Assembly (NCBI GenBank): GCA_946479615.1
Contig: CAMLGR010000130.1
Span: forward strand, 1-13,586
Direction of reading: 5' to 3'
From: an uncultured Bacteroidota bacterium
Lineage (GTDB): Bacteria; Bacteroidota; Bacteroidia; Chitinophagales; Chitinophagaceae
DNA: 13,586 nt
The position numbers and the translations under genes are program-made. The notes beneath the pieces were generated by a model that worked only from the letters and a program-made list of their open reading frames with translations, made no database searches and had not been told where the DNA came from. Shown here piece after piece: positions 7,144 through 13,586 of the stretch (position 1 is the stretch's first letter; every line of letters starts with the position of its first letter).

Positions 7144-8523
7144 TCATTTTTCAAAACATCCCAGGTCAGGAAGACCGTTCGGGCGGGTCTTTCCATCGAG
7201 ATCGATGGTAATCCCGGCATTTACACCTTTGTCGATCGCAGGAGAACCCGTTTTCAATCTGAAATCATAATAACGTTTGGAAGCATCGATGCTGTCAAAC
7301 TGCGGAGGCTGGTTGTTAATGACCTGGCTGGAAGTGATATTGGAAGGCGCCGTTTCCACTTTCCATAAATTATGATCGAAACTGACACTAAAAGGCGTGG
7401 CGCCTTTTTTATCGACTACCACCTCATTCGTTACAAGTCCGTTCTCTCCCCAGAAAATGCAATTGGTGAAAACGGCATCGAGCGATACGGTGTTTACGCC
7501 ATCATTATTCGCAACGGTCAATACAGGATCTTTATGATTAATAAAACTATTGGAATAGGTAGCGGCCGTGCAATGAGTAAAACGATAGCTGCCTCCCACG
7601 AGGTAAATATTCTTTCCGCAATTACTCACCAGGCAATTGACAGCAGTAACACTGCTATTCGCAGCAATGATACCGGCATCATAGGCATTATCGATGACAC
7701 ATTGATTGAGCGTTACTTTCGGATTAGCATTGGGTGAAGGGTCCTGTGCTGCGATACATTGATACGCATTTTTAAGAACTGCATAGTTCAATACATTATC
7801 CCTGCTGCTGGCCGAAAAGAATAAACCCGGCCATGAAGCAGGATAATCTTTATACGGATCATCCAACCGGTCGCCCTGGAAATAAACACGGTCAACTGTA
7901 TCTTTCAACCCGTTTACCTCTAAGGTTCCATCAACCACTACAGGGGCATTGGCATGTATATAGATCCTGCATCCTTTACCGATCGTTAATTTCTGATTGG
8001 CATTTACATGCAGGTAACCCAATATCACGTAAGGAAGATCATTGGTCCAGGTTTCGTTACCGGTAACTTCTTTGTCGCGCAGGAAATGTGCATTCTGGCC
8101 CCAGGCTTCGAGTTGCAATATTTTTTTATTGCCATTATACGTTACCTGTATACTATCCCTGATCACGAAAGGAAGGTTGGCTGTATTGGGATTGATATTG
8201 ACCTGTACAAAAACATAGAGGCTGTCATTGCCTTCTATCTCAAGATCGGTAGCTTCTGAAGTAGCGATACCATCGACATTCATTTTATAAACAGAAGCGG
8301 GGCCTCCCATCAGTTTGACCGAAGAGATCTTCAGTTTTTGTTTATTCTCATTATGGATCATGAAATAATGCGTGACCGACCCGGCTGTGGGGAATACCGT
8401 ATCATATTTCAGGGTATCTTCCGATAACCTGACCCGTGCATCCGGCGATGTGATAAAAGAATCTTTCCGGCAGGAAAAAACAAGGAGAAGGGAAACGAAA
8501 AGAAACAGGATGACGGCTTTCAT
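7144..8523 (-). CDS. Lipoprotein with right-handed beta-helix and choice-of-anchor Q-like C-terminus
   Basis: This 459-aa protein starts with MK plus a hydrophobic stretch ending LVFSC, a lipobox placing the lipidated Cys at residue 18. Residues about 30-145 look like an all-beta, Hydin/ASPM-type immunoglobulin-like domain (repeated short strands, VTHYFMIHNENKQKLKISSV). Residues about 150-400 are rich in Asn, Val, Gly and Ala with irregular repeats (AVLKNAYQCIAA, CVIDNAYDAGIIAANS, CLVSNCG), typical of a parallel beta-helix. The end, SPAIDKGVNAG...DLDGKTRPNG..DLGCFEK, matches the C-terminal signature often called choice-of-anchor Q. I see no catalytic motif and assign no reaction; surface carbohydrate or polymer binding is possible. 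The ATG at 8523 lies 95 bp after the comF stop. Confidence 0.85.
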   Translation of the reverse strand: MKAVILFLFVSLLLVFSCRKDSFITSPDARVRLSEDTLKYDTVFPTAGSVTHYFMIHNENKQKLKISSVKLMGGPASVYKMNVDGIATSEATDLEIEGNDSLYVFVQVNINPNTANLPFVIRDSIQVTYNGNKKILQLEAWGQNAHFLRDKEVTGNETWTNDLPYVILGYLHVNANQKLTIGKGCRIYIHANAPVVVDGTLEVNGLKDTVDRVYFQGDRLDDPYKDYPASWPGLFFSASSRDNVLNYAVLKNAYQCIAAQDPSPNANPKVTLNQCVIDNAYDAGIIAANSSVTAVNCLVSNCGKNIYLVGGSYRFTHCTAATYSNSFINHKDPVLTVANNDGVNTVSLDAVFTNCIFWGENGLVTNEVVVDKKGATPFSVSFDHNLWKVETAPSNITSSQVINNQPPQFDSIDASKRYYDFRLKTGSPAIDKGVNAGITIDLDGKTRPNGLPDLGCFEK

Positions 8524-8618
8524 GACTATAAAAATACGCTGACTAATTGAAATCTCATAGTTTGAATAAAATGAAACCCTTTTTTCCGCGAAGCCATTAT
8601 TACCCGTTTAATCTGTGT

Positions 8619-9317
8619 TCAGCGGTAGGCGTAGCAAAGACAGGCTACACTCAGGTTTACGTTGGCTGCTTTCAATAATTCCAGTCCGCATGATTCGATA
8701 GTAGCGCCGGTTGTAATCACATCATCGACGAGTAAAATATGTTTGCCCGCAATGCCGGCGGGATCGGTAAGAAGAAATTTCCCTTCCATATTCTTCCATC
8801 GTTCTATTCTTCCTTTGCGTGTTTGTGTTTCGGTATGTTGTGGCCGGGTGATCGTATTTTTTAAAACAGGTATTCCAAGTTCGGCTGCGATACCATCGCA
8901 AAGGAGATCGGATTGATTAAAGCCTCTTCGTTTTTCTCTTTCGGGAAATAAGGGTAAAGGTACCATTGCATCGGCTGCAAACCGACCGGAATGTTTTAAT
9001 GAGTGCCCCATCATTTTTCCTAATTGAATGCCCAGGTCTTTATCGCTGTTGTATTTAACCTGGTGAATGAGTTGCTGTACCAGCGATCCGCCGGTAAAGA
9101 AATATTGCGCCATTGCCTGTTGCAAAGGAAGGCGGCCCCAGAATTTCTTCTCAACAGGATTGCCAGGTAATTTTTCAAAATGGGTGGAAGGAAGTGCATT
9201 AAAACAGTGAAGGCATAGCCTGTTCTCTTTATCAAGTATATCGCTGCCACAACCCGAACAGGTATGAGGAAAAAGAAGATGAAGAAAGCTCTCCCGTATT
9301 TCGTTGAAGAAATTCAT
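8619..9317 (-). CDS. comF: ComF-family phosphoribosyltransferase-like protein
   Basis: This 232-aa protein has the typical ComF layout. An N-terminal zinc-finger-like motif (C20, C23, C35, C38; TCSGCG and LCLHC) is followed by KYNSDKDLGIQLG. Next come a RRGFNQSDLL motif (130-139) and a phosphoribosyltransferase PRPP loop VDDVITTGAT (197-206). ComF is needed for DNA uptake in naturally transformable Bacillus and Haemophilus, probably at a step moving single-stranded DNA inward. In many non-competent bacteria the gene is kept with unknown role, so competence cannot be claimed here. A TTG two codons upstream (9323) is in frame; the ATG at 9317 is preferred. Only 33 bp separate the start from palindrome copy 3, downstream of radA on the same strand. 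Confidence 0.93.
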   Translation of the reverse strand: MNFFNEIRESFLHLLFPHTCSGCGSDILDKENRLCLHCFNALPSTHFEKLPGNPVEKKFWGRLPLQQAMAQYFFTGGSLVQQLIHQVKYNSDKDLGIQLGKMMGHSLKHSGRFAADAMVPLPLFPEREKRRGFNQSDLLCDGIAAELGIPVLKNTITRPQHTETQTRKGRIERWKNMEGKFLLTDPAGIAGKHILLVDDVITTGATIESCGLELLKAANVNLSVACLCYAYR

Positions 9318-9350
9318 AATCAAAACGGGGAGAATGCAAAATTAAGCATC

Positions 9351-9471
9351 CTATGTGAACCCTATGTTTCTATGTGCCTATGTGGTGAATTTACGCCAAT
9401 CGGCAATAGAACTATATCAGTCTTGCGTAATCTTTACCACATAGGCACATAGAAACATAGGGTTCACATAG
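9351..9471 (-). repeat. CTATGTG palindrome, copy 3
   Basis: The arms 9351-9386 and 9436-9471 are perfectly complementary over 36 bp. The arm contains CTATGTG, CTATGTT, CTATGTG and CTATGTG, with intervening AAC/C, T and C, ending GTGGT. The loop is 49 nt, the same length as copy 2. It holds TTACGCCAA paired with TTGCGTAA (one bulge) and an apical ATAG-AA-CTAT (9406-9415), so the whole element is close to a full palindrome. The right edge is 2 nt from the radA stop codon and the left edge 33 nt from the comF ATG. Confidence 0.95.
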
Positions 9472-9473
9472 AT

Positions 9474-10859
9474 TTAAAACAAATACTGGTATACTTCTTC
9501 TACCCGGCCCATTGGCACTACTTCAATATCAAATTTTTGTTTGCTCATTCCTTTCTGACTGTATTTGGAAACAATGATCTTTTCAAAACCAAGTTTTTGT
9601 GCTTCTGCAATACGTTGTTCAATACGGTTAACGGCCCTGATCTCACCGCTTAATCCCACTTCACCGGCAAAACAAATATGATGCGAAAGGGGAACATCCT
9701 CGTAAGAAGAAAGTAATGCACACAATACCGCCAGGTCAATAGACGGATCTTCTACCTTTAATCCACCGGCTATATTGAGGAAAACATCTTTTACACCGAA
9801 ATGAAAGCCACCTCTTTTTTCCAGTACAGCTAATAGCAATTGTAATCTTCGCAGATCAAAACCGGTTACAGTACGTTGTGGGGTGCCATATACCGATTGT
9901 GTTACCAGCGCCTGTACTTCTATTAGCAGGGGCCGCATTCCTTCGATAGTGGCAGCAATGGCAATACCGCTTAATTGTTCTTCTTTTTGCGTGATCAATA
10001 TTTCACTGGGGTTGATAACACCACGCATACCGGTATCTCCCATTTCATAGATACCTAATTCGGCTGTACTTCCAAAACGGTTCTTCAATGTACGCAGTAT
10101 GCGATAGGCATAATGCCTGTCTCCTTCAAACTGCAATACGGTATCTACCATGTGCTCGAGTATCTTGGGACCGGCAATATTTCCGTCTTTGGTAATATGA
10201 CCGATCAGGAACACCGGCGTATTACTTTCCTTTGCAAAACGCTGGAACTCGGAAGCGCATTCACGTATTTGTGAAATGCTGCCGGGAGAGGAATCGATAA
10301 AGGGAGTATGCAATGTCTGGATAGAATCAATGATCACTACCTGCGGTTTCAGTTTTTTTATTTCCTGGAAAATAACCTGGGTAGATGTTTCGGTAAGTAA
10401 ATAAAAATTTTCGCCGGTACCGGTATGATTGGACTTTAACCGGTCGGCCCTCATTTTTATCTGCTGTTCGCTTTCTTCACCACTGATATATAATACACTG
10501 GTATCTTTTAGCCAGAGACCGGTTTGTAAAAACAAGGTTGATTTGCCAATACCTGGTTCACCGGCGATCAATACAATACTTCCGGGTACGATACCACCAC
10601 CCAATACCCGGTTCAGTTCGGCATCGGGAGTGAGTATTCTTTTTTCTTCGCTGCTTTTTATTTCAGATAAAGAAATGGTTTTACTTACTCTTTTCTCTTC
10701 TTTATACTCTTTCCAATCATTACCGTTCTTACCAGAATCTTTTTGAATCAATTCTTCAACAAACGTATTCCATTGACCACAGGATGGACATTGACCTACC
10801 CATTTTACACTTTCATATCCGCAATTTTGACAAAAGAATGCGGTTTTAACTTTACTCAT
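9474..10859 (-). CDS. radA: DNA repair protein RadA (Sms)
   Basis: This 461-aa protein has a full set of RadA features. It has an N-terminal zinc finger (C10, C13, C24, C27; CQNCG and CPSCGQW) and Walker A GEPGIGKST (100-108). Walker B lies in VVIIDSIQT (174-182). The RadA-specific KNRFG motif is at 259-263, and a Lon-protease-like C-terminal domain runs from about 290 to the end (GGLKVEDPSIDLAVL, GEVGLSGEIRAVNRIEQRI). RadA is a DnaB-like hexameric motor that extends D-loops during recombination and branch processing. Length matches the family (about 455 aa). The ATG at 10859 is exactly at the family start. Its 3' end abuts palindrome copy 3, followed by comF on the same strand. Upstream is a long AT-rich spacer carrying a hairpin-type terminator. 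Confidence 0.97.
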   Translation of the reverse strand: MSKVKTAFFCQNCGYESVKWVGQCPSCGQWNTFVEELIQKDSGKNGNDWKEYKEEKRVSKTISLSEIKSSEEKRILTPDAELNRVLGGGIVPGSIVLIAGEPGIGKSTLFLQTGLWLKDTSVLYISGEESEQQIKMRADRLKSNHTGTGENFYLLTETSTQVIFQEIKKLKPQVVIIDSIQTLHTPFIDSSPGSISQIRECASEFQRFAKESNTPVFLIGHITKDGNIAGPKILEHMVDTVLQFEGDRHYAYRILRTLKNRFGSTAELGIYEMGDTGMRGVINPSEILITQKEEQLSGIAIAATIEGMRPLLIEVQALVTQSVYGTPQRTVTGFDLRRLQLLLAVLEKRGGFHFGVKDVFLNIAGGLKVEDPSIDLAVLCALLSSYEDVPLSHHICFAGEVGLSGEIRAVNRIEQRIAEAQKLGFEKIIVSKYSQKGMSKQKFDIEVVPMGRVEEVYQYLF

Positions 10860-10972
10860 GCATTAAAGATAAATTATCACGTGTGTTGGAGAAAAAGTTT
10901 AACGAAAGAATGAATCGAAATGAACAAAAGATGAATAAAAAATGAAGTGAATAAATACAAGCAGATTGAAAT

Positions 10973-11005
10973 GTAAAAGGGGCCAATCTGTTGATTGACC
11001 CCCTT
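10973..11005 (-). terminator. Candidate intrinsic terminator or attenuator upstream of radA
   Basis: Read on the minus strand, the RNA forms a stem AAGGGG(G)UCAAUC / GAUUGGCCCCUU with loop AACA, one U-G wobble and one bulged G, followed by UUUUACAUUU. On the plus strand the same hairpin has a C-A mismatch and is followed by ACTTAC rather than T-rich sequence, so the minus direction fits better. No gene is seen upstream of it on that strand, and radA starts about 115 nt downstream. It therefore ends an unannotated short transcript or attenuates a long radA leader. Confidence 0.5.
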
Positions 11006-11180
11006 ACTTACTAACCCATTAAATTCTATTGCTAAGTTACAATTCTGCATAAGATTTCAAAATAAATTTTTGCTGCTGTGAATAACTTCAGCCGGCTTCT
11101 GAAAATGAAAACATACGAATGCGTAAATAGAATAATATGAATATATAAGTTTGATAAACAATGAGTTATAATTCAATTTC

Positions 11181-11198
11181 TAAGAGTAAGCTCTTACT
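11181..11198. promoter_or_regulatory. Small symmetric dyad upstream of the zinc protease gene
   Basis: TAAGAG (11181-11186) is the inverse of CTCTTA (11191-11196) around TAAG. Overlapping it, AGTAAG (11185-11190) is the inverse of CTTACT (11193-11198) around CT. A TAATTTTTG string resembling the Bacteroidota -7 box (TAnnTTTG, one base off) follows directly at 11198-11206. The dyad could be an operator next to the promoter, but no matching regulator is in the window and such a short dyad can arise by chance. Confidence 0.3.
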
Positions 11199-11311
11199 AA
11201 TTTTTGTAAAAGATTACCAGTTAAGCAGTGACAAAACGACGTGAAAAAGCGTTGTTATCTAACTGGCTGCAAGTTTGTTGTAGCAACATTAATCAAACAA
11301 ATTTTTTAAGA

Positions 11312-12004
11312 ATGACACCATCAATTTTGATCGTTTCGCTGGTCTTTTTAGGCATTAGTATGCTGGTCTCCATGGTGCTGAAAAGCAAGTTTACGAAGTA
11401 TAGCAAAGTGCCCCTTTCGAACGGTCTGACAGGCCGTGAAATAGCCGAAAAAATGCTGCGTGAAAACGGGATTTTTGACGTGAAAGTGACATCAGTTGAA
11501 GGCTTTTTAAGCGACCATTATAACCCGGCCAATAAAACCGTAAATCTCAGTCCCGATGTATATAATGGCAACAGTGTGGCTGCGGCTGCCGTGGCTGCGC
11601 ATGAGTGCGGGCACGCTGTTCAGCATGCCAATTCCTACCAGTGGCTGACAATGCGGAGCAAGCTGGTTCCTGTTGTTCAGATCAGCTCCAGCCTGGTAAA
11701 CTGGGTGTTGCTGGCGGGTGTAATTATGGCGGCTTCCGGTAACCCGACTGTCTTATTGGTAGGTATTATTATGATGTCGGTCACCGTGCTTTTTACCCTG
11801 ATCACCCTGCCGGTAGAATTCGATGCAAGTAACCGGGCCCTGGCCTGGCTTAATCATACCAATGTCACCAATTCCCGGGAATATCCCCAGGCAAAGGATG
11901 CTCTGAAATGGGCCGCCCTGACATATGTGGTAGCTGCCCTGGCAGCGGTGGTTACTTTAATCCAGTATATAATGATATATATGGGAAGCAGGGACAGAAG
12001 CTAA
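11312..12004 (+). CDS. Membrane zinc metallopeptidase, YugP family
   Basis: This 230-aa protein belongs to the YugP-like family of membrane zinc peptidases (about 225-230 aa). Residues 3-23 form a first membrane segment. HECGH (97-101) is the HExxH zinc-binding and catalytic motif within AAAVAAHECGHAVQH. Hydrophobic stretches at about 118-145, 147-166 and 199-223 are further membrane segments, and the conserved LPVEFDASNRA (166-176) probably supplies the third zinc ligand through E169. Substrates are unknown in the family; membrane or envelope protein turnover is the usual suggestion. An in-frame GTG at 11228 would add 28 polar residues in front of the first membrane segment, which the family lacks, so the ATG at 11312 is chosen. 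It converges on the ribonuclease gene across a shared terminator. Confidence 0.9.
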   Translation: MTPSILIVSLVFLGISMLVSMVLKSKFTKYSKVPLSNGLTGREIAEKMLRENGIFDVKVTSVEGFLSDHYNPANKTVNLSPDVYNGNSVAAAAVAAHECGHAVQHANSYQWLTMRSKLVPVVQISSSLVNWVLLAGVIMAASGNPTVLLVGIIMMSVTVLFTLITLPVEFDASNRALAWLNHTNVTNSREYPQAKDALKWAALTYVVAALAAVVTLIQYIMIYMGSRDRS

Positions 12005-12027
12005 GAAATATAAAACCGTAGAATATT

Positions 12028-12087
12028 AAATATAAAATGTAAAAGTGGCCCAGCCTTAAGACTGAGCCACTTTTACATTTTATATTT
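12028..12087. terminator. Bidirectional terminator between convergent genes
   Basis: The 22-bp arms 12028-12049 and 12066-12087 are perfectly complementary. The core GTGGC/GCCAC is extended by AT-rich sequence that supplies a U-tract in both directions, and the 16-nt loop itself can pair further (CAG with CTG, CTT with AAG). It sits 23 nt after the zinc protease stop and 12 nt after the ribonuclease stop, so it can end both transcripts. Confidence 0.85.
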
Positions 12088-12099
12088 TACATTTCTTCA

Positions 12100-13586
12100 T
12101 CACAGCTTTATTTCTTCATCATGCTGATCGAAGAACTTATATTCGGTAAGATGATAACTGGTATCTGCTTCAACCCTTGTTTTCTGGTTGAATTTCTTTT
12201 TCCATTTCGCCATCTTGGTTGACCATGGCCATCCTTTGGCAAGGTAGGCATACATGATCGGGTTGACGACCAGTTTCAGATTTTTATGCTGATGCGTGAT
12301 AAGATAACTAAGGTTCTTTTCTATTTCATCTTCGAGTAATAAAGTAGAAGAGATCTTGCCGGTGCCATTACAACTTGGACAAACCTCCTGTGTATTGATA
12401 TTTACTTCAGGTTTCATCCGTTGACGGGTGATCTGCATCAACCCGAATTTTGAGATCGGCAATACCGCATGTTTCGCCCTGTCAGGAGACATGAATTCTT
12501 CCATCTTCTCTACAAGCTTGCGCTTGTTCTCCGGAAGCTTCATATCGATAAAGTCGGCTACAATGATTCCACCCAGGTCACGAAGACGCAACTGGCGCGC
12601 AATTTCTTCTGCGGCTTCCAGGTTGGTTTCCATAGCATTTTGTTCCTGGTTATTGCTGACGCTTTTATACCCGCTGTTGATATCGATGACATGCAGGGCT
12701 TCTGTATGTTCAATGATCAGGTAAGCGCCGCTATTGAGGTTGACCGTTTTGCCAAAAGAAGATTTTACCTGCTTGGTGATCCCGAAAGAATCGAAGATGG
12801 TAGAACCATTCTGGTAAAAGGAAATGATATCGACTTTCTCAGGAGCGATCCGCTGGATATAATTGCGGGTATCTGTAAAAATGTTACGATCGTTAACGAC
12901 GATCTTATTGAAATCTGCATTCAGCAGGTCGCGCAGAATGCTGTTTGTTTTTGTTTGCTCGCTCAATACTTTGGCTGGCGCCACAGCGCCTTTCAGATTT
13001 TTCTGGATCGTCTTCCACATTTCCACCAGGGCAGAAAGATCTTCATGCAGTTCGGCTGTATTCTTTCCTTCTGCTGCAGTGCGAACGATCACGCCGAAAT
13101 TCTTTGGCTTGATCGCTTCCACGATCTTTTGCAATCTTTTTCTTTCTTCGGCAGAATGTATCTTTCTCGAAACGGCTACGATATTGTTGAAGGGAGTGAT
13201 CACCACGAACCGGCCGGGCAGGGAGATCTCGCAACTCAGGCGGGGTCCTTTGGCGGCGATGGGTTCTTTCAGGATCTGTACAAGAATATTGGGTTTACCT
13301 CCCAATACTTCATTGATTTTTCCCGTCTTGATGATTTCAGGTTCGTTGTCGAATTTGCCAAAATCCATTCCTGTCTCGCTTTTATCGGCCATTGTGAGGG
13401 CGGTAAATTTGAGAAGCGACCGGGCATAGGGGCTCAGGTCGGTATAATGCAGAAAAGCATCTTTTTCAAAACCTACGTCTACAAAAGCGGCATTGAGACC
13501 GGGGATGAGTTTTTTGACTTTTCCCAAGTACAGGTCTCCCACGGCGAATCTTGCATCGTTTTTTTCACTATGCAATTCCACCAGCT
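12100..13586 (-). CDS. rng: Ribonuclease E/G family protein (N-terminus beyond window)
   Basis: About 495 residues are visible, ending at the TGA at 12100-12102. The frame is open to the right edge, so the start codon and roughly the first 20-25 residues are missing; the GTG at 13581 is an internal Val, not a start. The visible part opens in the S1 RNA-binding domain (FAVGDLYLGKVKKLIPGLNAAFVDVGFEKDAFLHY). Then come the catalytic DNase I-like motifs LHVIDINSG and GGIIVADFIDMK, whose Asp residues bind the catalytic Mg, and the zinc-link CPSCNGTG. RNase G/E enzymes cut single-stranded AU-rich RNA and mature 16S rRNA ends. The total length would be about 515-520 aa, like RNase G and unlike long RNase E, which has a C-terminal scaffold. 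The symbol rng is by family. Confidence 0.93.
   Translation of the reverse strand, partial: LVELHSEKNDARFAVGDLYLGKVKKLIPGLNAAFVDVGFEKDAFLHYTDLSPYARSLLKFTALTMADKSETGMDFGKFDNEPEIIKTGKINEVLGGKPNILVQILKEPIAAKGPRLSCEISLPGRFVVITPFNNIVAVSRKIHSAEERKRLQKIVEAIKPKNFGVIVRTAAEGKNTAELHEDLSALVEMWKTIQKNLKGAVAPAKVLSEQTKTNSILRDLLNADFNKIVVNDRNIFTDTRNYIQRIAPEKVDIISFYQNGSTIFDSFGITKQVKSSFGKTVNLNSGAYLIIEHTEALHVIDINSGYKSVSNNQEQNAMETNLEAAEEIARQLRLRDLGGIIVADFIDMKLPENKRKLVEKMEEFMSPDRAKHAVLPISKFGLMQITRQRMKPEVNINTQEVCPSCNGTGKISSTLLLEDEIEKNLSYLITHQHKNLKLVVNPIMYAYLAKGWPWSTKMAKWKKKFNQKTRVEADTSYHLTEYKFFDQHDEEIKL

Larger units (their letters stand above)
10860..11311. other. 452-bp AT-rich divergent spacer between radA and the zinc protease gene
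   Basis: No convincing protein gene is visible. The part nearest radA (10905-10960) is a low-complexity stretch with recurring ATGAA/GAATGA words. A strong hairpin lies at 10977-11005 and a short symmetric dyad at 11181-11198. A 28-codon in-frame GTG extension of the zinc protease (11228-11311) exists but is not needed by the family. A short minus-strand reading frame across the hairpin (ATG near 11050, beginning MQNCNLAIEFNG) looks like chance. The spacer must hold promoters for both divergent genes. Confidence 0.6.

Noticed and set aside
9351..9471. CRISPR-like array, because short CTATGTG units recur at similar spacing
   Set aside because: Units are 7 bp with 1-7 bp spacers and are mirrored into a palindrome. 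There are no 20-40 bp unique spacers and no cas genes.
10870..11050. Small minus-strand peptide starting MQNCNLAIEFNG
   Set aside because: It runs through the terminator-like hairpin, is dominated by AT-rich Phe/Ile/Ser codons, and has no recognisable family or start signal.
11228..11311. N-terminal 28-codon extension (GTG start) of the YugP-type protease
   Set aside because: The family begins just before the first membrane segment, and an ATG lies exactly there at 11312.
12863..13429. 188-codon plus-strand frame
   Set aside because: It is antisense to the RNase E/G catalytic region and shows no motif.

Overview
The window reads as chromosomal housekeeping DNA from a member of the Bacteroidota, most likely the Chitinophagaceae or a close relative; the taxon is inferred. 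The support is the gene content: a GH3 glycosidase fused to a serine hydrolase, a RicT/PSP1 protein with a Cys/Gly-rich N-terminus, a YugP-type zinc protease, and a lipoprotein with a beta-helix. Start codons also lack Shine-Dalgarno sequences, and base composition is moderate and AT-leaning. I see no phage, plasmid, CRISPR, tRNA or rRNA signal.

Layout: bases 1-231 hold the N-terminus of mutL (minus strand, cut by the window edge). A 235-bp divergent spacer with an imperfect long palindrome leads to a 962-aa secreted GH3/serine-hydrolase fusion (plus). Converging on it is ricT (minus), preceded upstream by holB (minus), a holB-ricT neighbourhood also known in Firmicutes. Then follow, all on the minus strand, a secreted glutathione peroxidase-like protein, a beta-helix lipoprotein, comF and radA. 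After a 452-bp spacer comes a membrane zinc protease of the YugP family (plus), converging on a ribonuclease E/G gene (minus) that runs off the right edge.

The gene set covers DNA repair and replication (mutL, holB, radA), RNA turnover (RNase E/G; RicT by family knowledge), cell-envelope metabolism (GH3 fusion, lipoprotein, zinc protease) and peroxide defence. No dedicated pathway links them.

The feature the genes do not explain is a family of long intergenic palindromes (3398-3492, 6396-6524, 9351-9471). Each arm is 36-40 bp and built from four CTATGTG-like heptamers. The inner module and the loop sequence are shared between copies. The outer spacers differ between copies but are mirrored almost perfectly between the two arms of the same copy. 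All three lie in one orientation, just past the stop codon of a minus-strand gene (ricT, the peroxidase gene, radA). A second oddity is holB, which carries about 27 extra in-frame codons of repeat-like DNA, including a run of nine G, between the first and second zinc-ligand cysteines.
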